From Guyanagaster necrorhizus (lineage: Eukaryota; Basidiomycota; Agaricomycetes; Agaricales; Physalacriaceae): 64,000 nt of DNA. The stretch lies in NCBI RefSeq assembly GCF_019112545.1, contig NW_025064954.1, positions 36,807 to 100,806 on the forward strand, given 5' to 3'. The notes under the pieces were generated by a model. The model did no database searches, was not told the DNA's origin, and saw nothing but the letters and a program-made list of their open reading frames with translations. The position numbers were made by a program, and so were the translations under genes. Below are positions 1 through 10,306 of the stretch, in pieces. Position 1 is the first letter of the stretch, and every line of letters starts with the position of its first letter.

Positions 1-2
1 GA

Positions 3-773
3 ATGGGCATGAATGACTGCAAACCGGTCAAAATGCCTATAGACCCGAATGTACAGCTAGAGAAAATTCTGACAGAAGACTCACGAGGTGTTGACACAGC
101 CACCAGGCAATATTACCATACTGGTGCCAGATCACTAATGTATGCAGCCAATGGATCCCAGCCCGACATTGCACATGCTGTCACCGAATTAAGCAAGTAT
201 GTGCAGAATTCGGCTGCTGAGCATGTCACAGCCTTGAAGCGAGTTTTCCGCTATCTGAAGGAAACTCTAGACTTTGGAATCACATATGGGGGGACTATGG
301 ATGAGCTGATACCTTATTCAGACTCAGACTGGGGAGAAGACAGAACAGATAGAAGATCAACATCTGATTATATCTGTACCTATGCAGAGGGAGCTGTTAC
401 TTGGAGTTTAAAGAAACAGCCCACTGTAGCCTTATCCACTATGGAAGCAGAATATATGGCCTTTGCACACACAACCTGGGAAATAATTTGGCTATGAGCA
501 CTCTTAACCGAATTAGAATTGTCACCTTATGAAGTGACGACTATTTTCATCGACAATCAATCAGCAATCAAATTCGCCAAGAACCCTATATTCCATGCTT
601 GATCAAAGCATATAGACATACAGCACCACTTTGTTCATGAGCGTATAGCTTCAAATGAAGTCAAAGTTCAGCACTGTGCATCAGAAGAGAACTTAGTGGA
701 TATATTCACTAAAGGCCTACCAAGACCATTACATGAGTATTTATCTGCAGGTATTCTAGGAACTCGGAATTGA
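3..773 (+). pseudogene. Copia pol C-terminus (RT end and RNase H)
   Basis: This is the C-terminal end of a Ty1/Copia polyprotein. The RNase H part shows the typical YSDSDWGED, RRSTSDY and STMEAEYMA motifs, with the family's SDAD/SDSD and EAEY acidic positions present. The same frame runs to TGA at 771-773 and is broken only by TGA at 495-497 (family Arg position) and TGA at 600-602. After the first stop it still encodes the Copia tail: an IDNQSAIKFAKNP block, an HIDIQHHFVHE block and a DIFTKGL block. RNase H would remove template RNA during reverse transcription. The N-terminal RT domain is outside the window. Confidence 0.9.
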
Positions 774-780
774 GGGGGAG

Positions 781-989
781 TGTTGGGATAGCAATCCTGA
801 GCAAGTACAAGAATGTACTTGAAGATATGATGCCAGTCAGTAGCAGCTGACTTGGATCATGATCTGGACTTATTTAGTATCTCATAGAAAGATCTCAAAG
901 TAATATGAAATGTATTTAAGTAGAACGTTTCTCTCTCGAGAGGCTAATTCTAGTTCTCTGTTACATTACTCTGCTCTCTACTTACAACA
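781..989 (+). repeat. Copia-I 3' LTR
   Basis: The LTR starts TGTTGGGATA right after a polypurine tract (tgagggggag, 771-780) and ends in TTACAACA. TGTTG/CAACA is the terminal inverted repeat, and the length is 209 bp. The boundary call rests on the PPT and the TG...CA ends, since no second LTR is in the window. Confidence 0.85.
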
Positions 990-997
990 GCACTGAG

Positions 998-1505
998 CAT
1001 TCCAGATCACTTGAGCTGATGAGGAGATTACTAATTGGTAGAATCGTTCTTTTCCGCTGTCTCTCTTCCCATTGGAGGCTTTGAAAACTGAGATGGCACA
1101 TGATAGGATCTTGGCCATGTCCAGAGATTGCCATGGTATCTTGCATTTGTTTAGGAGCAATTTGGTGAGTTCCCAGACTTCTTTTTGTCCCGAAGATGAG
1201 CACGATGTCATTATATGTACCATGTTTTCCAGTTCATTATTACAGTGTTTGCAGTGTTTGCAGTGTCCTCATTCATGGTATTGGGGTCCGAAATGCAACC
1301 ATTTTGTACCTATCCTGTAGGCATCATGCATCGTCATCCACAGAAGGTATCTTGTGTTGTGGTCTGTATCCCTATGTTGCAGAGACTTCTATAATGCGGC
1401 GTCAGTAGGCTTAACCCTGAATGATTCTAGCACTCCTTGTTGGGCTATTTTTATGTTCTCTGCTGTCTTTCTGCGAGGGAGAATGTCGAGAGCACCAGTT
1501 GACAC
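998..1505 (-). pseudogene. LINE (Tad-like) 3' end with zf-RVT region
   Basis: The minus strand, in slightly shifting frames, gives the C-terminal region of agaricomycete non-LTR retrotransposon proteins. The blocks are RRKTAENIKIAQQGV, PTDAAL.KSLQHRDT, a FGPQYHE-like stretch, then Cys-rich HC..CNNELENMVHIMTSC (zinc-binding, zf-RVT-like), and WELTKLLLNK followed by GKERFYQLVISSSAQVIWN. The endonuclease and RT catalytic parts are absent, so it is a dead 3' fragment. The recognition is from family pattern memory; a protein search would settle it. It ends close to the Copia-I LTR end, so Copia-I may have inserted into it. Confidence 0.65.
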
Positions 1506-1589
1506 CCTCTATCAGGTTATTCGGATGATGGTTATTCTTAGGTATATTCAGTAGTGCGATCGCTAGTACATAAAGATTTTTTTTCCTTC

Positions 1590-1638
1590 GACATACCTCA
1601 GTCTTCTACACATATTCGAGTGGAGACTGAGGTATGTC
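1590..1638. repeat. Perfect 15-bp hairpin
   Basis: GACATACCTCAGTCT (1590-1604) is the exact reverse complement of AGACTGAGGTATGTC (1624-1638), with a 19-nt loop. It is preceded by a T-run (1577-1584). It is not an LTR end or part of any gene seen here. A shorter hairpin sharing acctcagt/actgaggt lies at 23826-23859. Confidence 0.7.
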
Positions 1639-1639
1639 T

Positions 1640-1884
1640 TTCTTACTTTACTGATTGAAATATTACTTACAATACGTAGTTAGTTGTTTATTAACAGGTT
1701 CTGCAGCCCTTTTGTGCTCAAACCTCAGATTCTGATCCTAACAACTGCACTCAAAATACCTTGAAGACTCAAAACCATAAAAGTGAAAGCTTGAGACCAT
1801 AGATTGTGGCCCTTGTATAACATTGCTCAAAATTTGAAAACTATTGGACCTCTATAAAATTTTCAACATCAAGAAAGAATATCT
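1640..1884. other. Copia-II upstream region, nothing recognised
   Basis: AT-rich sequence ahead of the Copia-II gag. It should hold the leader and possibly part of the 5' LTR, but I could not identify an LTR end or a clear primer-binding site. Confidence 0.3.
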
Positions 1885-3267
1885 ATGACAATGAACTCAT
1901 CAGTCTTACCATTCAAGCTTGAAGCAGAAGAGAAATTTAATGGAGAGAACTGGGCATCATGGGAGATATTGATGATAGCTGAAGGAGGACCACATGGCCT
2001 GGTTAATTATTGGGAAAATAAGGTATCACCAACAGCATCCAGCTTGATTTTATTGCCTGCAACTGGCCTAATGAGCCTTAATCCCCTTGATCATGAATAT
2101 GCCCAATGTGAGAGCATGACTCTCTCTTCAATCATTCAAAACATCACTGACCCATTTGGGTTTGGCCTTGACCCCAGAGAAAAATCACATGAAGCCTAGA
2201 CAAAATTGCAGAAGGAGTATGGAGCTCACTCTGACATTATTTGAAAGAGACAAGAGGATATTCTACAAGCAATGAAGTTCCAAGGTGGGAAAAAGGTGAC
2301 AGGAGATGATGGACATGTCAAAAAGATAAGATGCTTACTAAAGGAAGTGAATGATGCTGGAGCAGTAATCAAAACAGACACTTTTGTGACAATATTGATA
2401 GACTTATTCCTAGAGTCTTAGAATCCAGTCATTAGTATCCTGCATGGCAAGTCAGATATTGTCAAGATAATTGCATGATTTGCTGCATATGAAGATTGTG
2501 TAAGCAGATGAGATGACCAGACCATGAACTTGACCTTGATAAACTTATCAAACCAAGCACTCCATGCATCAATTGTAATACTCACCCAATAAATCCAGAG
2601 CATAAACACTACTACTCATCATGAAAAACCATCTAATAGACACTTCCATGAGGCAAATGAGAATTGCAAAAGCATAGGCCATACTATTAAGGAGTGCTGG
2701 AAAATCAGGGGAGGAAAACAGGGTCAATATCCTTCTTAGTAGAAAGAAAAATGTGATATACTACTACCAGCATCATTGGTGCATCTTGCACAGTCTATGG
2801 TCATTATAGACCCAGATATAAGCATCTCAACCTCCATCTATGCACTTCATGCTAACAAAAAAAATGTTGAAAGGATCTGAAAGAATTTGAATAGCTAAAG
2901 AAATGAATGAGTTAAATCTATTAAAGTTATTTAGTGATTCTAGTGTGACTATGCACTTCATCAAACAGAGAAACACTTTTTTGAACTATATCCCACTTGA
3001 AAACTATGCTGGAGAGTCCTTAAAGGCTGGCATGAACCTGTGAATTGCTGGAACTGAGAGAGTTGTCTTTACAACTGAGAAAAACAATGTTATAGTGCTG
3101 AACAAGACATTACATTGTCCAGATATATCAGCCAACTTAATTTCAGTGTTGAGGCTTGACAAAGATGGTTGAGCTGTAATATATGTGAAGGAAAAAGTTA
3201 GCTTTATGAGGCCAGACAGTGAAGAAAAATTCACAGAGATATTGAGTAGAGATTTGTATATGATTAA
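1885..3267 (+). pseudogene. Copia-II gag and protease region, left piece
   Basis: This is the N-terminal part of a decayed Ty1/Copia polyprotein. It starts with an open stretch of 104 codons with the Copia Gag hallmark (KFNGENWASWEILMIAE, then GLVNYWENK). It continues with many stops through an HTIKECW zinc-knuckle remnant near 2680. The protease and pre-integrase segment follows near 3050-3260 (AGTERVVFTT, LNKTLHCPDISANLISVLRL and SRDLYMIN). It stops abruptly at 3267 where gypsy A is inserted. The reading continues on the opposite strand below 41097, which supports the inversion. Confidence 0.8.
3263..3267. repeat. Target-site duplication of gypsy A, left copy (ATTAA)
   Basis: ATTAA directly precedes the A 5' LTR. 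The partner is not downstream on this strand. It is ATTAA read on the minus strand at 41097-41093, directly after the A 3' LTR. Confidence 0.85.
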
Positions 3268-3716
3268 TGTTATGATTTTTACTATTTTCTTTACTTTTCA
3301 CCCCTATTTATGCTTAGTCAGAGTGCCTAGGTCAGTGCTTAGGACCATGGGACAATCTTGGTCAGTACAACAACTATTGTCCTATAACACATAGTGACAC
3401 CCTGACAATAAGACAATCTCCCTTTTGTAGGTAACTATGATGCTCTAGGACAATAGACACTATAACACAGACATTCACAATTAGCAGTACTCTATTTATC
3501 TAGCAGACAAATGGTATATAAGTAGTGTAGGCAGTGCCATGTATTTCTAGTCTTAAACTATTCTTAATTCTACCATTCTATCTCAAGTCAACTAAAGCAT
3601 TGACTTTGAGGTATAATACTATCTTTTATATATAGTAAACTCAAGTGTGATTGTACAAATACAATACAGTACTTGTTTATCATGTGGTCATAGTCATATG
3701 TCATCTGGGCCTAACA
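3268..3716 (+). repeat. Gypsy A 5' LTR
   Basis: 449 bp, starting TGTTATGATTTT and ending GGGCCTAACA. It carries a TATA box (tatataag at 3515) and, 34 nt further on, agtcttaaacta (3549-3560), the inferred 5' end of the transcript. It is homologous along its length to the minus-strand LTR at 41098-41527, which lacks about 20 bp around the TATA box. Confidence 0.92.
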
Positions 3717-3730
3717 ATGAGTTTGAGACT
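3717..3730 (+). promoter_or_regulatory. Primer-binding segment of A (self-complementary type)
   Basis: ATGAGTTTGAGACT follows the LTR directly. Its reverse complement matches LTR positions 3549-3560 at 11 of 12, counting one G-U pair. It does not start with TGG as a tRNA 3'-end site would. Confidence 0.6.
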
Positions 3731-3774
3731 TCTATTTCCCTTTTCTTATGCTCATTATAAGTGAAGAAAACTGA

Positions 3775-5280
3775 ATGCCTGCTATTAATATTACAACTAC
3801 CAATCTTACTGATGACTTCTTTAAACTATTAGCTTTCATCATTGGAACACTTCTTGATTTGTTTGTGATCATTCAACTTTACTATGGACATCAATCAGTT
3901 ACTGCTTGGATAGTCAGACACTATCAGTCCTTTAGATAGATTTAACAGATTCTATGCAATGTCACCCTCAATCACCCCCTCTATGATATCTCTCCCTCTG
4001 CCTGAGCCTCCTTTCAGCCTATGTTTGGAACTATATCTGAGGCTGGACTTAGTCACATGAATGAAAGATGTGCTGAGGAAGAAGAAGAACCCCAATCAGC
4101 AGATGGATCCTCTCAAACAACTAGCAGATGCAGTGAGCATCAAAACACAGGGTTCAGGAACCCCTGAGTCCTGCTGCACCTCTCTGCAGTCTCTAACTAC
4201 AAAGATGAAGACCTCTCTAATGACTTCTTTGAGGAGTCACCATCCCCTGACCCTTCTACCACTTCTTATGAGCTCAGCATTAGAGACCATGCCAGAGACT
4301 CCATTAATGAAGTTGTAAGACTTGCAGAAAGAGGCTCCAGATATATCATCCCTCATGAAAGTCCCATTCCCTTGACCTCTAGTCCTTTTCCCTCAACCTC
4401 CAGCCACTTGGAAGAAACTGGTGGCCACTATGCCACAAGAATGGAGGTTGAGCAGTAGGAAAGAGAAGGCTATGACCTCTCTGAGAAGAAGCAGGAGTGT
4501 CTTGAGCAAGAAGCTGATAAGGAGGCTGACTGTCTCAAGCAGGAAGCTGACAAAGCATACTACAATGCCCAGTACAGACAGCAGGCCAGAGAGCAGCAAG
4601 CAGTGGAGTGGGGCTCAGCCCCTCTTGAACACTATGGATTATATGAAGGAGGAAAAGGAGATTTATACTACTAAGAAGATGCAGGAACATTCCTGACATT
4701 AACTGCTGAGCAGGCCCAGCAAATCAGGCTTGCTAACTCTCTGCCCTCTAGCCCTATTAACAGCAGCAACAGCAGTTTCTGAGAGTGGGGATCAGACAAT
4801 GAGAACAGTCCATAGTCTGCTGACTGCTAGGCTGATGCTCAGATCCTCACTGCAGATGAGGTCAGAAATTTTGATGATGATTATGAGTCCTCACCCCTCA
4901 CCTATGAAGAAAGTACCAGAAGCAACAACTCCCTCTTTTTTGATGCTAGTTCTATCTTCAACAGGTATGGGGTTCAGATTCCTCCTGAGATCAGAGTCTC
5001 TGAATGAGCCCTCCAATGATTCTTACATAGATATATTGCTGCTCTTTTCCTCAATGATGAGTTCTATGGTGACTTCTACTGATATAGTGAGGGAGTGGAG
5101 AGAGAGAGTGTGTGGTGAAGGAACTAGAAGGCTGGCAGAGCTGGACTCTTTCAACTTAGCTGGCAGCCTTTTACTTGAACCATCAGTATCACTACTCAAA
5201 CTCAAACTAACAGGAAGCTCCTCAGCAATAGTATGAGCCTCTGAGCTATCTATCTACAATCTGTCTACTGACTACCTTGA
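3775..5280 (+). pseudogene. ORF1 of A: transmembrane / acidic / coiled-coil protein
   Basis: Function unknown. The ATG at 3775 aligns with the ORF1 ATGs of B, C and D. Residues about 17-40 form a hydrophobic span (LLAFIIGTLLDLFVIIQL), then HQSVTAW..RHYQ. Further on is an acidic DEDLSNDFFEESPSPD block, an RDHARDS block, and a Glu/Gln/Lys-rich stretch near 4440-4620 that looks like coiled coil. Stops (TAG, TAA, TGA) occur throughout, so it is dead. The frame ends at TGA 5278-5280 in the sequence CCT TGA GG. The gag frame is +1 from here. Confidence 0.65.
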
Positions 5281-6979
5281 GGAGAGCAAGGTGGATGATG
5301 AGGATGAGGAGGATGTCTCTAATGAGATTAACACCTGGTTCCAGAACACTGATGAGAAGATGCTTAAAGAAGAAATAAACTAAAATCGACAGAAGAAATT
5401 TAAGGAGCTGTACTAGGAGGAGATGGCCTCACTATGGAAGAACATTAGTTGGCTAATGATGCTACTAGGAAGGAGGTATCTAAACACAGATGATGAAGAG
5501 AAAGGACATTTATTGCAATACATGGCTACTGACTATGCAATCTATATTTATAACAGGATACATTCTGAAGATCAGTTGAAGGCCTTGCTGTCTTATTAAT
5601 ATGAGATTCAACTGATGCTGAACACACCATTAATATCACTAAGATGGGCTGAATACATTGTCCTCTCAGTTTGAATCATCAGCAGCTGACCCTCACATAT
5701 CATGATAGCTAGCTGAGAAGCTGCTATCTAGATCAGTTGGCCTAAGTCTCAAGAATCTCTACAACCCATCAGATTCTGAAACTCTTAGACTGGCTATAGG
5801 AGCTGACTACTCACTAGCACAGGACAAAACTTGGCAGATAAAACAGCAGAAGATGATGATTCTGAATCCATATGACTTGGATTTATGATCTGAAACAGAT
5901 GCATTGTACAGAAGAAGGCACATCCAGAAGAAAGTCCAGTAGCTGATGATGGATCCCTGCATTCACTCTCAGGACCACTGGCCAAATGGAAGCACCCTCC
6001 CTTCAATGAATACTCTAATCCTATAGTCACATTATCTCAGAATACTGCTATGCTTTAATGCAAATCCAATCTCCTCTGTATATCATGACTCTTTAAGGGC
6101 ATATCAGATGATATTGATCAGTTCCTGATCAATTATGAACAATACTTTGAGGTGTACACTATATATCTCAGATCAGACATAAACAAGATGGCCTTTGTCA
6201 TCTTCTACTTCAAAAGCAAGGCTAAATGCTGGTGGATCTTGATTGCTCCAACCTTACATTCCAACACCTGCCAACACTATTGCTACCCATCCTGGATCAT
6301 CTTCAAACAGATGGTCTGAGATAAATTTGTCAATCCAGCTGTTTAAGAAGTCTATAAGAACAAGATGAAGAAGCTCTGCATAAGTGACAAAGTTGCCAGC
6401 AAGTACTTTGATAAACTAGAGAGGCTAGAAACATTGGCAGAAGTATAGAAGAGCATCAATAATAATAGGTGAATAGTTGAGTACCTTAAAATAAGAGTAC
6501 CTCTGTCCTACATCAGCATAATCTTCAACATTGAGACCAATATACTAAAAGGCTATGACATATAGAAGGCTAGGATCATGGAAATAAATAAAGAAAGGCT
6601 GTGGCAGAAGGCAGCTAATATAGAGATTACAGTTGAACAGAAGAAGCTCCATCAGACCAGAAATAAAAAGAATACCAGTGGTGGATCCTTGACTAAGAAC
6701 AGCATGACAACAACTCCTTTCTATACTGCTCAGAAGACTAGAATGAGAATGACTTATACTGGTAGTAAGAAGCTGATAGATATAGACTGGCTTAAGAAGG
6801 AAGAGAAGTGCTTCAACTGTAGACAGAAGGGCTATATGTCAAAGGACTGCCCAAAGAAGAAGCACACTTGGGAAGATATTTAGACCCAGATCACTGAATT
6901 ACAGAAAAAAGTAGATAAACTCAAAGAACTGGAGACAGATATGAGGGTTGAGGAGATAAAAGATGAGACTGACAAGTGA
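5276..6979 (+). pseudogene. gag of A (retrotransposon Gag plus CCHC knuckle)
   Basis: The Gag capsid region is recognisable near 6100-6600 (LFKGISDDIDQFLINYEQYFEVY, KAKCWWILIAPT, KYFDKLERLETLA), followed by a CCHC zinc knuckle with all four ligands kept (CFNCRQKGYMSKDC, about 6810-6850). Many stops. It lies +1 relative to ORF1 and ends at TGA 6977-6979 in the conserved junction TAAAAGAT...AAGTGAGTGATTCC. Gag would form the virus-like particle and bind RNA. Confidence 0.8.
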
Positions 6980-8413
6980 GTGATTCCACTCAATCAGCCA
7001 AAGAACTTAATAGTGTGTTACCAGTAGCTGTGGGTCAGATTTATATGTCTTCTGTAGATAGAATTATTTATGCACATTCAAATATACTCCAAATTTCCAC
7101 AACTACTCCCATACCTAAAGAATCACTACAACCTAAAACTCACCTGCTCTCAGGCTGAATAAGGGAAGAGGCTCCAAATAAGTGGCTTAAGCTATTCGAT
7201 ACTGAGTGGACCTAGAGAAAGATCAAAGATGCCAAGACTGGTGAGGAAGCTACCACCATCCTACAAAAGTGGATCCACTGGACAAGAACCAGTGAAGTGA
7301 ACAATGAGTTGGTCCAGAGGATAGGAAGAAAGGAGCAAGAAAAGGCACTAGAGTGGCTAGACAAGCTAAAAGGCCCAAAATGGTTTATCCAACAGCAGAA
7401 GGCCTATGGACATGATCTGACTATAAAAGTATAAATATAGACACTTACAAATAAAACCATCTTTACAGTCACAGCACTAATTGACAGTGGCTGTACTAGA
7501 AGCTCTATCAATCAAGTCTTTGTTGATAGGCACTAACTTTCTACTAAAGCCACAGTGTGCTGATAGAACTAAAAACCAAGCCAGCTCAATCACAGAGTTC
7601 ATTGAACTCTGACTCACCATCAGAGATCATTTAGAGAGAATTGATCTTGCTATCATAGAATTAGAAACCAAGAAACTGTTTCTCAGATATAATTGGCTTA
7701 TATGATATAATCCACTCATTAACTGGAAAACCAGGCATATTACATTTGTATGATGCTGTTGCTGGCAGACACCATTTATACTCTTGGACAGTGATTCTAA
7801 GGACAAGTGGGATGAGGGGATGCAGAATAGTAAGACAATCCTCACTATTGATATGGACTCTGTGCTACATCTGTGGATGACCCACTATGCCAATAACTTG
7901 GCTGCAAAAGCTAACAAAGAGAAGGAGCAGAGGACATTCAAGAAGATGGTCTCTGAATGAGCATGGGATTACTGTGATCTGTTCACTAAGGAAAGCTTTA
8001 ATGAGCTATCAGACTCCAAGTCATAGGACCATACTATTGAGCTAACACTAAATGCAAACACAAATCTTGACTGCAAGGTTTATTCTCTCAGATATCAGAA
8101 GCAACAAGAATTCAACAAGTTTCTTGATGAGAACTTGACTAGTGGGTGGATCTGACTATCCAAGTTGCCAATGGCTTCCCTCTTTTTTTTCATCAAAAAG
8201 AAGGATAGCAAGCTCTGATCTGTACAAGATTACCAGAGGCTAAATAAAATGACTATCAAAAACTAGTATCCATTACCACTGATATCTAAGCTAATGGATA
8301 AACTATGAGAGATATGATACTACACCAAACTTAATGTCTGATAAGGGTACAACAATGTATGCATTAAGGAAGGAGATGAATGGAAAGCAGCTTTCCAAAC
8401 CAACCAAAGACTC
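6976..8413 (+). pseudogene. pol of A, part 1 (protease and N-terminal RT)
   Basis: The frame is -1 from gag. The retropepsin motif LIDSGCTRSSIN is intact at 7477-7512 (DSG at 7483-7491). A frame disruption follows near 7500-7560, then the LRYNWLI.YNPLINWKT block and the start of RT ([38 protein letters not shown]). It breaks off at 8413 exactly where B is inserted. It resumes at 16384. Confidence 0.85.
8409..8413. repeat. Target-site duplication of B, left (GACTC)
   Basis: GACTC here and at 16379-16383 flank B exactly. Removing B plus one copy rejoins A's RT reading (KAAFQTNQRL to [15 protein letters not shown]). Confidence 0.97.
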
Positions 8414-8852
8414 TGTTATGATTTTCTCTCTCTCTCTTTGTTCTTACTCCTATTTATGCTTAGTCAGAAGGCATGAGACCATGGAAGGATTAGTCAGCAC
8501 AACTAAACTGCTCATCAAGTCAACTCCAACAACAATGCTTGATGATGCATGACCATCCTTTTATATACGATAACGATGCTCAAGGACAATAGGCACCATA
8601 GACACAGAATGATACAATTAGTAGTCATATTATTAGCATGACCTATACAGTATTTAAGGACAATAGCTCTTGCTGGTATACCCCAGCTTTGAGCTAAAGT
8701 TTATTCACATCACATTCATCCTCAAGCTCAGAATTGCTTGAATACCTTGATAGCACAACCCATTGGTATCACAGAATTTGATTGTTGTACCCAAACATGA
8801 GGTAGCGATCATTTATCATGTGTTACTGATCACATGTGACTTGGGTCTAACA
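8414..8852 (+). repeat. Gypsy B 5' LTR
   Basis: Starts TGTTATGATTTT, then a CT microsatellite, and ends GGGTCTAACA. TATA-like tatttaag is at 8651-8658. The segment agctttgagctaa, inferred to be the RNA 5' end, is at 8685-8697, 34 nt after the TATA start. Confidence 0.95.
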
Positions 8853-8866
8853 ATTAGCTTAAAGCT
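8853..8866 (+). promoter_or_regulatory. Primer-binding segment of B (self-complementary type)
   Basis: ATTAGCTTAAAGCT, immediately after the LTR, can pair with LTR 8685-8697 over 13 consecutive positions with a single G-U. This is the arrangement known from Tf1-type self-priming. No tRNA-type TGG start is present. Confidence 0.7.
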
Positions 8867-8907
8867 TTGTCTTCTCTTTCTCAAGCCCAATTGTGCTGAG
8901 AAACCAA

Positions 8908-10305
8908 ATGCCCTCTGCAACCTCTACCAATCCGAACTTTGACTATGAGTTCTTCGAACTCCTCTCTTCCATCATCAGAACACTGATAGGACTTTTGGTG
9001 ATCATCCAGCTGTGCCGGGGATGCCATTCCATTACTGCCTGGGCTCTTAGACATTACAATGAGTTTTTACGTATTCAGGAAATCCTACGAAATGTAACCT
9101 CTGACCTTTCTCTTCATGACATCCCTGACTCCCGAAGAACAACCTACCAGCCCTCAGAGGCTGGGCCTAGCAGCATGCATCTGAGGGATGGTCAAGAAGA
9201 AACAGGAAGACAGCACCCTTCCTGACTCAGAAACACAGACCCTGGCATCCCAAACAGGGACAGCATACTCATACGAGGCCTGCCCCCCAACCATGAGGAT
9301 GAGGACCTCCCGAAGGACTTTTTCCAGCAGTCTCCCTCTCCCGATTCTGCCTCCCACACCCATGGGATTGCTGACCATGCTAGGGACTCTCTCGATGCCT
9401 CTCGAATGGCTCGACGATCCCACTCCTGAACTTCTTGAAGCCAGCCTCACAGCCCTCACCCTACCTCCCGAGCCAGCTCGAGGGTGGGGAGGCCCTCTCC
9501 AAACGATGAAGAACAATGATGACAAGTATAGGAAGAAACCGTCTATTGGTACTTCCTGATCTGGGACTTCTCCATCCTCTTCAACTATGATGATGCTGTT
9601 CGACAGGAGGAGCAAAGGAGGAGGGATGAGCCACAGCCAGTATGTCAGGAGTCAGAGGAGCGGCGGCGACAGGAGGCCATGCAGTACGATGAGCAGCACC
9701 AGAACGAGCAGAGAGAAGTGGAAAGAGCTAGGTTCGAGGCAATCGACGCTGGCAACTGGTATGGGCTATGTTCCAAAATCGCCACTGTCCTCGCACCCAC
9801 TCAGACTAACCCAGCTCCCCCCTCTTCTCCCATCTTCAGAGAGCCTAGTATCCCAAGCAGTGGGTTCCTGGAACATTGGGCAGATGGCACCAGGACCCAA
9901 CGATACCCAAGGGCTCCAACCCCTGAGTATCCCCCCTCCTCCCACACCCCCAGCAATAACACTAACTTCAGAAGTGACGAGTCCATCCTGAAACACTATG
10001 GACTACGAGTCCTCAGAACCGCCCACATCTCTGCCTGCTTCCTCTGAGGTTTTCTTGGAAGTTGAGTTGTCGGGCAGCTTATCAACGATGACTACCAGCA
10101 CAATGTCCACCTCTATTGCGAGCGAGTGGAGGTGGCAAGAGCAACAGGAAGGAACTAGTATGACTCATCTATCGGAAGCAGACCCACTGCCAACTATAAA
10201 GTTACTGCAACTGCTAGGCTGAGTACCCAGCCAGAGGAGCGAAGCAACGATCCTGCAAGAGGATGTGGGGAGTATCTATGCCCAGCCTGTCGGTTCCCTC
10301 CTTGA
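8908..10305 (+). pseudogene. ORF1 of B: transmembrane / coiled-coil protein upstream of Gag
   Basis: Start is ATG at 8908 (MPSATS). Residues about 16-38 are a single hydrophobic span (LLSSIIRTLIGLLVIIQLC), then a CHSITAWALRHYNEF block shared with A, C and D. An acidic EDLPKDFFQQSPSPD block, DHARDSLDA, and a long charged region rich in Arg, Glu and Gln (about 9590-9750), probably coiled coil, follow. Proline/serine-rich sequence comes next. About ten stops (at 9223-9225, then further on) break the frame, which ends at TGA 10303-10305. No known domain recognised. It may be an N-terminal Gag extension delivered by +1 frameshifting or a separate membrane-linked accessory protein. Confidence 0.65.
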
Positions 10306-10306
10306 G
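10300..10306 (+). other. Candidate +1 frameshift site CCT-TGA-G (B)
   Basis: The ORF1 frame reads CCT TGA. The gag frame reads CTT GAG GAG from one base later. The same CCTTGAGG junction occurs at 5275-5282 (A), 29151-29158 (W) and 59162-59169 (D), each time where coding switches frame. Confidence 0.5.

Larger units (their letters stand above)
1..989 (+). mobile_element. Copia-I retrotransposon, 3' end
   Basis: The window opens inside a Ty1/Copia element. What remains is the RT/RNase H end of pol, a purine-rich tract and the complete 3' LTR. The 5' part lies outside the window, so the target duplication cannot be checked; the base run after the LTR is gcact. Pol retains long open stretches, so this copy is less decayed than Copia-II further right. 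Confidence 0.85.

Noticed and set aside
8853..8875. tRNA primer-binding site after the B LTR
   Set aside because: No TGG start, and the sequence differs between copies in step with the LTR, which fits self-pairing better than a tRNA.
9154..9615. Long antisense frames (for example 9154-9615, 58898-59413, 39815-40033 opposite) as genes
   Set aside because: They mirror GC-rich or low-complexity coding on the other strand, lack family resemblance and are not kept between copies.
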